DNA of 64,000 bases from Ciona intestinalis (GCF_000224145.3 NW_004190496.2:372001-436000), one strand, 5' to 3'. Positions 1-11,275 are shown, counted from the stretch's first letter. The notes: generated by a model not told the origin, from the sequence alone. Program-made: numbers and translations.

Positions 1-649
1 ATTGACAGTGACCTAAAACCGAGCGTATAGCATCACTGTGCCGGTAACAACACTGTACCGGTAGGGTACTAACATCTAGCGTAGCATCACTGGCGGTGAC
101 GTCCACGTAACAACCTGACCGTTAAGTAACTCAATCAAAACTGACGTAACCGCACCGAACGCAGGGTCATGACAATGCTCTGACCCACCGTATCGACGTC
201 GTAACGTAATTGTGACGTGGCCATCGTCCCAATCACGCTACATGACGTTTGTATAAATATTTTATTAGGAATGGAGAAGTTGATATTTTATAGACTTTAA
301 GGGGAAATTATGGACCTTTATTATGCGCATATTATACTGCGTGTTGATATTACTCGAGTATTTGTGTACCAACATAGCGTTCTCACCAAGCGATTAGGAC
401 AATACAAAATCGTTAAAAGATTCGATCTTTGCAGAAGAAGTACCCAATAGAGTGTACAACAACAAAATCCGATCCAGCAAGATGTTCGCCATAGTTTTAT
501 TGCATATATTTCATAGACATGTAAAATGCACTATAGTAGTGACTGACTAAAAATAGCTGGCAACATTAGGTCCAGCAGAGTAAAGGTACAACAGCGCAGA
601 CAGACATACATACAACACGCAACTCATACTTATAATACTCAAACCTCAA

Positions 650-1175
650 ACCGTGTATCCTTTTTGGCGTCTTCGTCTTTGTTCTTCGACTGCAAAACAA
701 GCGTAATAGCTGTGTTAAAGCCTTACAAATTGAATGTGAAAAACAATTTTTAAATATTTTTGACCTTTTTGTTTAGCAAAACTTCAATAAACAATGACAA
801 TATAGTAAAATACACTATACCTTGCGCTTTTCTTCGGCAGCTTTATTCGCTGACTTTTCTGCAACAATATAGTTAAAAATGTCCGTTAATACAGTATTAC
901 GTCATACTTACCTTCATTCCATCTTTACGTCATGGTCCGCTTGATCCTCTGTGACGTCACATAACATGTTCTGAAATAAATTCGAAATTTATCAATAAAG
1001 TTTGTGACGAAACAATGAACTTACGAAGTGGGTTCTTCTGTTGCGTCATCACCACTTCGTGACGTCACATCTCCGAGGTTTCTAAAAAAGAGCTTATGTA
1101 CGTAATAATGCCAATTGTGATTTATACTTTACCAATTCTTTGATCTTCTTGCTTCGCGTTTATAGCGCAAATACA
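650..1175 (-). other. Candidate spliced transcript, left arm (mirror copy)
   Basis: Mirror of the blocks in the right arm, read on the minus strand. Each splice site is kept although the introns have diverged: AG/GT flank the block near 1026-1083, the one near 911-973 and the Lys/Glu-rich one near 813-848. The last block, near 650-702, lacks one base relative to the right copy, so its tail would read AKKDTRFEV instead of ADKGYTV. The in-frame TAA of the right arm is present here too. Retained splice sites with drifting reading frame fit a transcribed but weakly coding pair. Confidence 0.28.
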
Positions 1176-1671
1176 ATTAGAATATACAAGTGATGTGCCT
1201 TGCATCGACGCAAAACGCGCATGGGGCCCCATTGAAAAAACGTCGCGAAACGAAAGCGTAGAACAGCCGCGTGTTGTTTAGCTATGACGTAAAGAAACGA
1301 CGTAAAATAAACGCTAGCGGTAGCGAGCGAAACGATTGTGTCGGTTTGTGACGTAACATAACGCGAGATATTGCGAATGATTAGTGACGTAATACAAAAA
1401 CAGTCGCGATTCGCGATACAAGACCTGTTAAAGAATAATTTAGTTTATAAATAATAAACGCAAGGCACAAAACTTATATGGCATAAAATTATTGTTAATA
1501 CGCAGAGAAATAATTTCACTATGGTGTAGTATAAAGTAATTAAATAATATATGACATAATATAATACTAATGTAATAAATTAGTACTTAACTTAAAACTT
1601 GCAAGAAAACTTCTTAAAAATTGTCAACTTGTAACCTGGTGTGGAACCAACTTCATCTATAAACTGAAACG

Positions 1672-1909
1672 TGGCAAGTCGTATTGAAGATGTTTTTTGG
1701 GCGAACCGCTTTAAATATAAAACCAAAATCGCGAATCAATGTGAATTTAGTTTATTGCGTCACAATGTTGAACTGACGTCACAATGAGCCCGCTCCAATC
1801 CTTGAAGCTGATTGGTCAGATTGTTCACGTGACAGACGCCTCGCACCAGCTGATTACGCCCGCCTTGATTGCTCCGCGCATAAAACGTCTCTTCCACAGC
1901 GAGTTACCG
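1672..1909. promoter_or_regulatory. Palindrome spacer, candidate bidirectional promoter
   Basis: This single-copy spacer holds a full TGACGTCA site (1774-1781), an inverted CCAAT box (about 1811), an E-box CACGTG (1826-1831), a CAGCTG (1847-1852), a TATA-like CATAAAAC near 1879 facing right and an AT-rich TATATTTAA-type stretch near 1712-1724 facing left. Matching splice-like exons lie in both arms pointing outward. Together this suggests that one promoter drives two diverging copies of the same transcript; that is inference. Confidence 0.45.
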
Positions 1910-2411
1910 CGTTTCAGTTTATTTAGATGAAGTTGGTCCCGCACCAGGTTACAAGTTGGAAGGTTTCAACAAGTTTTCTTGCAAGACTTGAGTTAAGTAT
2001 TATATCAATACATTGGTATTATATTATGACATATTAATACTATATAACATACTACAGTATACTAATATATTTACATTATATACAGTATATTGCTACAAGT
2101 TTTGTGCCTTGGGTTTATTACTTTATTATATTTAGTTTAGATTATTCTTTATCACGTTTTGTTTGAGAAATCGCCAATAAGTTATTTTCACGTCACACGC
2201 AATATTTCTGCTCACAATCATTGCGTTCTGTTACGTCACAACCGTTTCGCTCGCTACCGCTCGCGTTTATGGTGTATTTAGGTCATAGCAGAATACCCAT
2301 AGCGATTATTCTACGCGCACGTTTCGCGACGTTTTTTTTCATGTGGGGCCCCATGCGCGTTCTGCGTCGACGCAAGGCACATCACTTGTATATTCTAATT
2401 ATATTTGCGCT

Positions 2412-3100
2412 ATGAGCGCGAAGCAAGAGGATCAAAGAATTGGTTAAGTATAAATTACAATTGACATTATTGCGTACATAAGCTCTTTTCTAGAAACCTC
2501 GAAGATGTGACGTCACGAAGTGGTGATGACGCAACAGAAGAACCCACTTCGTAAGTTCATTGTTTCGTCACAAACTTTTGTATCAACATGGCAAGTTTTT
2601 ACTTTGATAAATTTTCCAGAACTTGGTGTGTGACGTTACAGAGGAACAAGCGAACCATGACGTAAATCAAGAATGAAGGTACTTATGACGTAATAAAGTG
2701 TGAGCAGCAGTTTAATCATTATTATATTGCAGAAAAGCCAGCGAATAAAGCTGCCGAAGAAAAGCGCAAGGTATTGCATGTTTAACTATATTATCATTGT
2801 TTATTAGACCATTGCTAAACGAAAATAGCCAAAGAATTAAAAAAAACATTTTTTTAAAGTTAACCATTCAACTAATAATCATTCGCACCCACTCTTGGTA
2901 ATTGTTAAAAACAAGATTAGGACATGCTGCGGGATATAGGTGCTGTATCCCATCTTACCCCATAGAACTGCATTATTTAATTGATATAAGCCTGTGACCT
3001 GTCTATTACATTTGTTTTGCAGTCGAAGACCAAAGACGAAGACGCCGATAAAGGATACACGGTTTGAGGTTTGAGTATTATAAGTATGAGTTGCGTGTTG
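2412..3100 (+). other. Candidate spliced transcript, right arm
   Basis: Exon-like blocks with GT-AG borders: one ending near 2442, then 2494-2550, 2620-2678, 2733-2770 and one starting at 3023. The last two join in frame to give a Lys/Glu-rich tail (KPANKAAEEKRK then SKTKDEDADKGYTV and a stop). Tracing that frame back through 2620-2678 and 2494-2550 keeps phase but meets one TAA inside 2620-2678. No convincing start codon joins the blocks, so the transcript may be non-coding or a decayed gene. Confidence 0.3.
2895..2975 (+). mobile_element. MITE-A remnant in right palindrome arm
   Basis: The segment with AATTGTTAAAAACAAGAT followed by a degenerate end (ATCCCATCTTACCCCA) matches the distal half of the MITE-A family. 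It is missing from the left arm, which dates its insertion after the duplication. Confidence 0.5.
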
Positions 3101-3717
3101 TATGTATGTCTGTCTGCGCTGTTGTACCTTTATTCTGCTGGACCTAATGTTGCCAGCTATTTTTAGTCAGTCACTACTATAGTGCATTTTACATGTCTAT
3201 GAAATATATGCAATGAAACTATGGCGAACATCTTGCTGGATCGGATTTTGTTGTTGTACACTCTATTGGGTACTTCTTCTGCAAAGATCGAATCTTTTAA
3301 CGATTTTGTATTGTCCTAATCGCTTGGTGAGAACGCTATGTTGGTACACAAATACTCGAGTAATATCAACACGCAGTATAATATGCGCATAATAAAAGAC
3401 CATAATTTCCCTGAAAAAAAAATAGTCCATAATTCTGTAAAAATATAAACTTCTTCACCCCGAATAAAATAGTTATAATTAAACAAACGTCATGTAGCGT
3501 GATTGGGACGATGGCCACGTCACAATTACGTTACGACGTCGATACGGTGGGTCAGAGCATTGTCATGACCCTGCGTTCGGTGCGGTTACGTCAGTTTTGA
3601 TTAAGTTACGTCACGGTCAAATTGTTGCGTGGACGTCACTGCCAGTGATGCTACGCTAGATGTTAGTATACCCTACCGGCACAGTGATGCTACGCTCGGT
3701 TTTAGGTCACTGTCAAT

Positions 3718-4990
3718 GCGGTTCGTAACAACCTGACGTAGTTTCATGACGGTCGATGCGGTGCGTAACATCCGGACGTTATATTATATTGTGTGAAGAT
3801 ACGAACGAGAGTATCGCGGTACCAACAGGGCGACTTACCTTTTGATTGGGACATGCGGAGCTGTTATTGGCTTTGACTCCTTGTGGTCGGACATCCAATA
3901 TGGTGTACACTGCAGATGATTATCTTTCAGGATTTGAACTATATTTCATTTGTAGATGTTTCAATGATTATGTCCGCGTTAATTAATTTTAGACTAAACT
4001 CTTTTTTATATGATTGAGCTGTTGTGTGTTTGGCACATGTATGTCGCTGCACTCGTTCTATTATTTTTGTCTTTTTGTTGGTGTATTCCTTGTTGTGCAC
4101 ATTTTCTATGTGCTCTCGTTGTATTATTTTTGTCTATGGGGTTTCTTTAACCTGCGTGGACAGTAACATCCCGCAAGGGTTTCTTACCAGAGTAGAAACC
4201 CATTACCATTGGCTGGGGGCTTGTCGTGCCGTAGTGGCTTTCCACCAACGCCAGCCACATAAACTATGAAGTTATTTTAATCCTGTTTTTATTTTCCAGA
4301 AAGATATTTAAAAGCGAACTAGAGATTTGAATATTACATCTTATTTGTGCTGTGTATTGTTTATTTAATAAACCATTGTGAAAAAATAATAAAACTGTTT
4401 TATTACTTTACACAAAGCTTTAGGAATTGACGTTTTACATTTGGTGTATGTGATTTAATAAACTGATATAAAAAATATTACTTTGTATTATAGCTTCCAC
4501 ATTATCCCATGCGATGTAGGCAGGATAGGTTTCATCCCGACCACGCTACAAACTCATATAAGAAAATATTGATCTGTTATTTAGCTTCCATTACCACCAT
4601 GTAAACTAAGATGTGGTGGAAATGCTTATAATGAGTACCGAGTATACATACTGTTAAGCTAGACTCTCTCTTCCAGTTTAATCGGACTGCAGTGTAGTCT
4701 GTAGTCGCTGTACTAACGGAAGTAATTAATGCTAACCAATTGCAGTGGATTTGCCATTACATCGAACGGTTTGACAACGAAATTATTCTTAAACTGAGAG
4801 TTTTAAAACGAAAATCAGTTTAAACGTTTCCTGTTAGCGATCCGTCATGGCACGATAAGCGATTTTGTGGCGTTTTTTCAAAACGTTACACTCAAGCATA
4901 TACCATATGTGGTACTGTAGGATATACTTTGTTTTTTTTTGCAGCACATTAATGTTATTATATTTTTTAAAAGGAAGTTACTCATACGGT
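3718..4990. other. Non-coding stretch between palindrome and repeat cluster
   Basis: No gene can be supported. The first 60 bases repeat palindrome-edge words (GTAACAACCTGACG, GATGCGGTGCGTAACAT). An ORF at 4024-4269 has no family resemblance; the stretch after it ends in an AATAAA-containing tract (about 4365-4395) that could be the 3' end of an unknown transcript. Confidence 0.4.
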
Positions 4991-5730
4991 TGTTATAAGT
5001 GCTACAGTTACTGGTTACGGTTTGTCGGAGTCGGGTGGGTGGGGGAAAATGGGAGACTTTTTCGCTCTACTTTCTCGTCTCCTTTGATCGTAAACAAAGT
5101 ACATTCAAATATTTATAAAACCGTAACCTTTTCCTATAGACTGTTGTTAATATTTAAAACCCGATTAGAATATTTGGATATCGTGTGCTAATGGTGTCCA
5201 GTCTTACCCCACAGTACCATATGTGTCCGAAGCAACTGTAATTGAAACACAAAACAATATATGAGAATATATGATGCTTCTTGCATCACGATAAACGAAC
5301 TTATTTTTTCTGAATACAAGTTACTGGTTACGGTTTGTCTGAGTCGGGTGGGCGGGGAAAAATGGGACACTTTTTCTCTCTACTTTCGTTTCCTTTGGTC
5401 GTAAACAAAGTATATTCAAAGAATTATAAAACTGTATCTTCACGACTCTCATAGACCGTTGTTAAATGTTTAAAACACAATCAGGATATTTACTTGCATA
5501 AGTCGGGAGCAACTGTAATTGAAACACAGAATATGAGAATATATGGATGCTTGCATCATAAAAAACAAACTTATTTTATCTGAATACTATAGATAGCAGA
5601 GTGATAAGGACGTTTGGCCATAATGTGCTAAAGTTGTTCACCCCACAGCATTAGGAGTCGGGACCAAATGATGAATGTTTGCATCTTGATAAACGAACTT
5701 ATATCTAAATACAACAGATAGCAGATCGAC
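4990..5730. repeat. Local multiplication containing two MITE-A copies
   Basis: A block with GTTACTGGTTACGGTTTGTC, a MITE-A-like copy (about 5026-5213) and a tail (AGCAACTGTAATTGAAACAC ... GATGCTT-GCATCA ... AAACGAACTTATTTT) is followed by a second MITE copy (about 5343-5500) and tail (5510-5600), then a third partial tail (5640-5720). The order shows duplication of MITE plus flank as a unit. Confidence 0.6.
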
Positions 5731-6225
5731 GCAAACGATAAATCAATCAGCGTTTCCTTTGGCGTGGGAAGATGAATTCTGATGTACTGCTTCCTGTTAG
5801 CTTGGTTGCCACAGTAAGGATACAGTCTGTCAGAATCAGGAAGCTGAGCATGGCATGCAACGCATATGTTTCGTAAATGTTGCACTGAGTTATCATAGCA
5901 AGTTTATGCTTGGAGTAAGGGATATCTTTTTTTATAAGCGCAGGGTAGTTTTTATACACATATATTACAGCCACAAATTTCATAAATTTCGGTTGAAATC
6001 TTTAGTTTTTCGGAAGAAGTCTTTAGTTTTTAGAGCAAATCAATAATTAAGATAATTATGTCAAACGTATGGGCTGTAATGTTTATATTAAAACAGGAAA
6101 ATCCGTGTTTTAACTCAAGTTGAAATATCTAAAACTAAATATTTTAATTCCAAATTTTAAGCAGGTCTTATAGGGCAGACTGCAGGAATTCCGAGTATTT
6201 GCAATTTACAATCTATATACCAGCC

Positions 6226-9200
6226 ATGGAAAACTCCAGCACCAAATGCGCAAAGTGCATGTTGGTTCTGTTCAACATGATTTTCTTCATTGGTGGTGTC
6301 GTCCTTGCCGGTTTAGGTGAGTAAAGGTTTTATAAAATGATAATGCCCCCATTGTTTTTAGTGCTTTTTTTCTGCTTTTTTTCGTATTCGTGGTGTGGAT
6401 CAATACATTGTCCGGTACCGTGGCCAAGTAGTTAGCGCTTCTGTCACCAGTGCGTATAATACCTATAACTATAACGACTGTCGTCGCCCCAACACGCGAG
6501 GATAAATAAGCTACATACGTGGTAACTTGTAAGCGGGCACGAGGTGGGGGTTATTTTTTTTTGGAAAAAAAACCCCAAAAAAAAAAAAAGGGGGAAAAAA
6601 TACCCCCCCTCCGGGGGGGTTGGGGGGTTTTTTTTTTTTTTTTATTTAAAACGGACCTTTTTTGCCCCCCCCCCCCCCAACACAAATCTAAGTTACATTA
6701 AATAATTCATACAATAGAAATTTAATAACCATATATATTTTTCTATTAGCTGGTTACGGTGCATTCAATAAGAACAGTCCCCTGCACTCTGTCGTTGTCG
6801 AAATGAAATCAACAATTCTGCTTGATGGATTATACTTGCTGTTTGCGGTCGGATTATTTTTAGCTCTGATTTCGTAAGTATTGGTTTTAATGGTGATACG
6901 AATGTTACGTCGATTGGCTGGGCAAGACAATTATATTAAAAGTGTTCCATCACACGCCTCACGCCCGCAAGTTACCAGAAATATATAGTATTGTGGGGTA
7001 AGATGGGTCACCTTAAGCACATAATATTCAAATATCCTGATCGTGTTTTAAACAATTAACAATGGTCTATGGAAGTCATGAGGATACGGTTATATATTTT
7101 TGGAATGTTCTTTGTTTACTACAAAATAGGACGAGGAAATAGAATGAAGGTGTCCCATCTTCCCCCATCCTACTATATATAGCTTTGTGGGGGTTTTTCA
7201 GTAGAGCTGAACAAACACGCGCACAATGACATCGCGGTTCCCACACTCATTGTACGAGGATACAGACCGTGGGTGTCAGCTTTTGGGCCACATAGAGGAT
7301 ACGGGTCCAAATCGGATGCTATCGTCAATGTGGGCATGTGTTTTGCTTGGGCAAGAAACCTAACCACAATTTTTTTCAACCTCATGCTCTTTTATCGGCT
7401 GTCAAAATGTCAGCTAAACAAAAAAACGTTCAAAAAATAATCACCCACAAAATGTTACATAGGTAGTAACTCGTAAGCTGGCACAAGGTGTATGAAACAG
7501 AACACCCTTGTTATAACGACTGCTGTTGTTTAGTAAATTAAATTATATGTTCCGTTGCTTCCAGTTTAATTGGTTGCTGGGGAGCTATGAGTGAAAGCAA
7601 GTGTCTCCTCTATTCTTACTTCTCCGTTATGCTGGTTGTCTTCTTGGTGCAAATGTCGGGGATTATCATTTGTTTCGTCAAGTACCAAGCGATCAAGGTA
7701 AAGCATTATAGAAAGTAGCTCATATGTGTTTTAGTGTTATTTACTTGATCCTCACATAGATGGGAACTGAGAGTCATTATAACACGGGTGTTTGTTTCAT
7801 ACAACTCGTGTGCGCTTGGGAGTTATCGTGTATGTAACTTTGTGGGTGATTTTTTTATTTGGCTACAATATACGGACAACCCCCAATGACCACTGGGTTA
7901 ACACACTTGCGGTTCAGTGTCTTATCTAAGGATACTGTTAGCTAAACACTGCTAGCACTATGCAGCAGTACATGACTATAGTTTTTATTTGACAGGGTAT
8001 GGTATTGAAGGCGCTCCAAAGCAGAACAACGATTGATCCAAGTCATTTGAAACAATCACTAGTAAACAAAGCAACCAACGTTGTGAGTCAAACATCTTTT
8101 TGGTTTCATTTTTGTCACTTGTTTATATTCGCATGGTAGAAAGCCAACACCTTAAATATGAATGAATAAAACTTATTTCGTCTCTTCGGTCACGATAACA
8201 GAAAACTGGAGAGTTAATTTACACAAGCGAAAAGTTGGGTAGAATTGGTAAAACAACATTTGTTAAAACATGCTACAGATAAAACTGTGCAAAACGTATA
8301 TCAATTAAAAAACCAGGCTGTTGAAGACAAAATAAAAAATTAAATCTTGTTTTTTTTTTAAAAACCAGATCTTCGACAAATTCGAGACAAAGTATCACTG
8401 CTGTGGATTTTACGGTCCAAGTGATTATTTATCAGCGTTTCCCGACTCTTGCTATGCTAAAGTGCACGCCAGGAATAAACGAGCGTGAGTTTTATATTCT
8501 TACATAGTAGTTGGTTTCTCTAACTCGGAGTTTAGGAAACAGAACACCCGTGTTATAACGACTGTGGATGTAACCTATTTATCCTTGCGTTGCTGGAGCA
8601 TGACAGTCATTATAAGACGGTTGTTCTGTTTCATACACCTATAATGCCTGCTTATAGGATGTAAATTTGTAGGGCGCTGTTTCCGAAAACAAGTTTATTA
8701 ATTTGTTTCTGTATTGCTAACAATTTGGACAATTCATCATTGACCAGCATTGGGTTTGAGCAATTACTGTTAAGTGTCTTGACAGTAAACGTAGGACAAA
8801 TGCGGCCACAACTTCTTGTATTTAGTTTATAAATATTAAAACAATTCATTTGATTTTTAGAGCGAATTCATCCGCTACAACGAACCCAACAATAGCTAGT
8901 GTCTCAGCAGTATTGAGTAAGTAATTTAAATATACCGGTTGATCGTTTCTTTACGTGCTACAGGATACAAAGTAATTTCAAATCTTGTTTTAATGCACGC
9001 TCCGTTTTAAAGACAAATACCGAACCGTTAAGTCTTTAAATGACAGTTTTTTTTTTAATTTTTGTTACGTCGCTTGAGTACTATGTGCTAAAGGTGCCCG
9101 CGTCTTCTCCCATTCTGTATAGTTGCTATTTAAAACTTTGGTAAAGTCTTGTTTAAAATCATCTCCAACGCCCTTATTTCAATGCACTATAATTAAAGAC

Positions 9201-9982
9201 TACATTTATAATTTTTTTCGTGTTTGTAATAAAGAACTTTTTACATAACCACCTCTTTGTTAAAGCCACCGCTGCGAAAATAGTGGCAACTACACAACCT
9301 GCCACAGCAGCTGCTACCCATCATATAGCTACAACTCCTGAAGCTACAACTCCTATAGCAACAACTGCAGCGCATCATGTTGCAACCACCGCAGAAGCCT
9401 CCACCGCTGCCCCAACAGCTGCAATAACAACCAAACCTGTTATACATGCTACCGTAGCGGCGCACACTGCAAGCGCAGGTTCGTATGTACATTATATGAA
9501 TGTATCTTGCTTTCTCCACGCATGGTGGGGTAATGACAGTCGTGAAACACGAGTGTTTTGTTTCATGCACCTCGTGCCCGCTTACAAGCTACCATGTATG
9601 TTACTTTGTGGGTGTGTTTTCTTTGTATAGCTGATCATATTAACAACCAATTAGTAACCACTGGGTTGAAGCCTTTCAGTGTCTTAACCACGGACACATA
9701 CGCCTACAACAGCAGTGGCAACCCTTGAACCACTCATAATGATCACTCTATTGGATGTTTTATCTTTTTATCACTTTAGTGACGACTGCATCACATTCTG
9801 GCACAACCGCCGCCCCAGCTTCACATGGAGCGCTCTACACCAAAGGTTGTGGTAAAGTATTGAAACCTTACTTATATGCTGCTGGAGGAATCGCTATTGT
9901 TATCTTAATTATGGAGTTGGTGGTTCTGTTTCTTGCATGTTGCATGATCTCTGCGATCAATCAAGGCTATACACCTGTGTGA
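6226..9982 (+). CDS. Tetraspanin with Thr/Ala-rich insert in large loop
   Basis: Eight exons: 6226-6316, 6750-6873, 7565-7697, 7996-8082, 8369-8484, 8861-8916, 9266-9478, 9780-9982; phases agree at every join and give 340 residues. The protein has four membrane segments (about 12-31, 55-73, 84-106, 305-330). It carries the tetraspanin small-loop/TM3 signature GCWGAMSESKCLL, the CCG motif (156-158), a third cysteine at 173 and the last loop cysteine in KGC (297) just before TM4. Tetraspanins organise membrane microdomains with partner proteins. Odd: between the third and fourth loop cysteines lie about 105 residues dominated by Thr, Ala, His and Pro, which look O-glycosylated and make the protein longer than the usual 200-300 residues. 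The exon 7 acceptor is the least certain site. The tail ends in INQGYTPV. Confidence 0.9.
6380..6540 (+). mobile_element. SINE fragment, tetraspanin intron 1
   Basis: A rearranged copy: a head-like GGTTAGCGC variant (AGTAGTTAGCGCTTCTG) is joined directly to the 3' tail words GTTATAACGACTGTCG-type and GAGGATAAATAAG, then another tail start. Confidence 0.5.
6545..6680. repeat. Homopolymer ladder, possibly low-quality sequence
   Basis: Alternating runs of G, T, A and C of 4 to 18 bases, ending in a long C run. It is unlike the neighbouring intron and is either extreme low complexity or poor base calling. Confidence 0.7.
6985..7177 (+). mobile_element. MITE-A copy, tetraspanin intron 2
   Basis: About 190 bp with inverted ends (GTGGGGTAAGATGGGTCACCTT and AAGGTGTCCCATCTTCCCCCA). 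The inside shows the family words AAATATCCTGATCGTGTTTTAAAC and TTCTTTGTTTACTAC. Confidence 0.85.
7440..7550 (+). mobile_element. SINE 3' tail, tetraspanin intron 2
   Basis: Words CACCCACAAAATGTTACATA, GTATGAAACAGAACACCC and TTGTTATAACGACTG match the tail of the full copy at 46998-47312. Confidence 0.7.
7755..7960 (-). mobile_element. SINE, reverse, tetraspanin intron 3
   Basis: Reverse-orientation tail (GTCATTATAACACGGGTGTT) followed by the body word ATGACCACTGGGTT and a shortened middle (TCAGTGTCTTATCTAAGGA). Confidence 0.7.
8168..8335 (-). repeat. Repeat-C copy, tetraspanin intron 4
   Basis: Starts CTTATTTCGTCTCTTCGGTCA and includes ACAACATTTGTTAAAACATG, the reverse of the family that carries GTAGCGACCACGCTTATTTT at its other end. 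Confidence 0.5.
8545..8835 (-). mobile_element. SINE, reverse, tetraspanin intron 5
   Basis: Tail, middle (ATTGACCAGCATTGGGTTTGA) and part of the body are present; the tRNA-like head is degraded. Confidence 0.65.
9515..9735 (-). mobile_element. SINE, reverse, tetraspanin intron 7
   Basis: Begins about 35 bases past the exon 7 donor. It holds GTGTTTTGTTTCATGCACCTCGT-type tail words and TAGTAACCACTGGGTTGAAG. A long ORF read through it in the exon 7 frame is a by-product of read-through into the intron. Confidence 0.7.
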
Positions 9983-9995
9983 AGATATATATGTA

Positions 9996-10188
9996 TGGTA
10001 CAGTGGGGGTAAGATGGGCGCCGTTAGCACAGAATATCCCGTATTTCTGAATCGTTTTTTTAATTACCAACACTCTTTTAGAGACGTGAGCGTAAAGTTT
10101 TATGTAATTCTGTAAATATTTTTTGTTTACTACCAAATAGGACAATAAAAAAGAAATGAAACATGGTCATCTTACCCCAAAGTATTAT
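9996..10188 (+). mobile_element. MITE-A copy just 3' of the tetraspanin
   Basis: Starts ACAGTGGGGGTAAGATGGG only about 15 bases after the stop codon, and ends CATCTTACCCCAAAGTATTA. It probably forms part of the 3' UTR. Confidence 0.8.
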
Positions 10189-10248
10189 GCTTGCCAATGT
10201 CGCTGCTGAGTACTTATAAAGTAAGTGCTGCGTTCGTTAATGTTATAT

Positions 10249-10436
10249 TGTACGGTGGGGGGAGATGGGACACCTTTTCATTCTATTTTCTTGTCCCGCT
10301 TGGTACTAAACAAGAATTACAAAACCGCATCCTCACGACTCCTATAGACCGTTGTTAATTGTTTAAAACAGGATCAGGATATTTGGATATTATGTGCTGA
10401 AGGTGTTCCATCTTCCCCCACCTTATTATAACTAAT
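10249..10436 (-). mobile_element. MITE-A copy
   Basis: Opposite orientation to the preceding copy, about 60 bases away. Inverted ends are GTGGGGGGAGATGGGACACC and GGTGTTCCATCTTCCCCCAC. Confidence 0.85.
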
Positions 10437-10595
10437 TTTATGTGTTATCGTAAAGGTGAGGTCGTGTATTGCAAAAATATTCGACTTTAAATAACATTTC
10501 CCATGAATTCTTGGCGTTAGTATTTCTATCATAGACACTTTTAATGTTACGTTTATTTTTCTGTCTGCGGTTTATATTAAAATACATTGGCGGCT

Positions 10596-10727
10596 AAAGG
10601 TGCCTGTACACAGTATCCGGAACTCGTCCGTTTTGTCTGTTTTTTCCTGATTTAGCTGTCGCATGCGGAACTCGGTAATGGGTTTGCATACGAATTCGCA
10701 TGCCGGATACTGTGTACAGCCACCTTT
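10596..10727. mobile_element. MITE-B copy 1
   Basis: A short foldback element with ends AAGGTGCCTGTACACAGTAT and ATACTGTGTACAGCCACCTT, flanked by TA. The centre contains CGGAACTCGGTAATGGGTTT. It has no coding capacity. Confidence 0.85.
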
Positions 10728-10829
10728 AGTTTCCCATACTGCCAGACATCAATGTTCACTTTGCATAATGTTCAACTTTAAAAAAGCTTAAAGTTTGCAA
10801 ACGGATGTTTTAGTCTTACCTAATTCTTT

Positions 10830-10970
10830 AGGTGGCTGTACACAGTTTTTCGGAATTCGTCCATTTTGTCTGTTTTGTCCGGATTTCGCTGCCGCATGCG
10901 GAACTCGGTAATGGGTTTACATATGAATTCGCAAGCGAATTCGCATGCCGGATACTGTGTACAGCCACCT
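10830..10970. mobile_element. MITE-B copy 2
   Basis: Second copy 100 bases downstream with ends AGGTGGCTGTACACAG and CTGTGTACAGCCACCT. It has an extra internal GCGAATTC repeat compared with copy 1. Confidence 0.85.
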
Positions 10971-11275
10971 TTACTTAATGTGTGCCAATGCCGCCTATCA
11001 GTGTAATATATACGGATATTAAAATTAAATCAAAACTAAAAAGTTTGCTAGACTTTATACCAAAAACTGCTGCATACATTTCTTGGTAAAAAAGTTGTTT
11101 TTATTGTGCGAATTTGAAAACTAAAAAACCTTCTTCTGTTTTAATCACATGCGTATAAGCTGTTTTGTATAATAACTTTGCTATTCTATTCAGAAGACTT
11201 GAGTATTAAAAGAATCCACAAAAACAACGAGAACTGAACTGTTATAACGTTATTAATTGATAGCACCTTAACGTA

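Larger units (their letters stand above)
1..3717. repeat. Large inverted duplication (palindrome), 1.7-kb arms
   Basis: Bases 1-1671 reappear as the reverse complement at 1910-3717, with only scattered differences over most of the length. The outermost match is the first bases of the window against 3693-3717, so the left arm may continue outside the window. The right arm is longer mainly because of roughly 150 extra bases near 2820-2990, which include a remnant of the AGTAGGGTGGGG MITE; that insertion followed the duplication. Both arms are rich in TGACGT/ACGTCA (CRE-like) motifs. It could be a head-to-head gene duplication or a fold-back-type DNA element. I see no transposase. Confidence 0.9.

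Noticed and set aside
9220-9630. 136-codon ORF around tetraspanin exon 7 read as its own gene
   Set aside because: The middle is the exon; the rest is intron and a reverse SINE.
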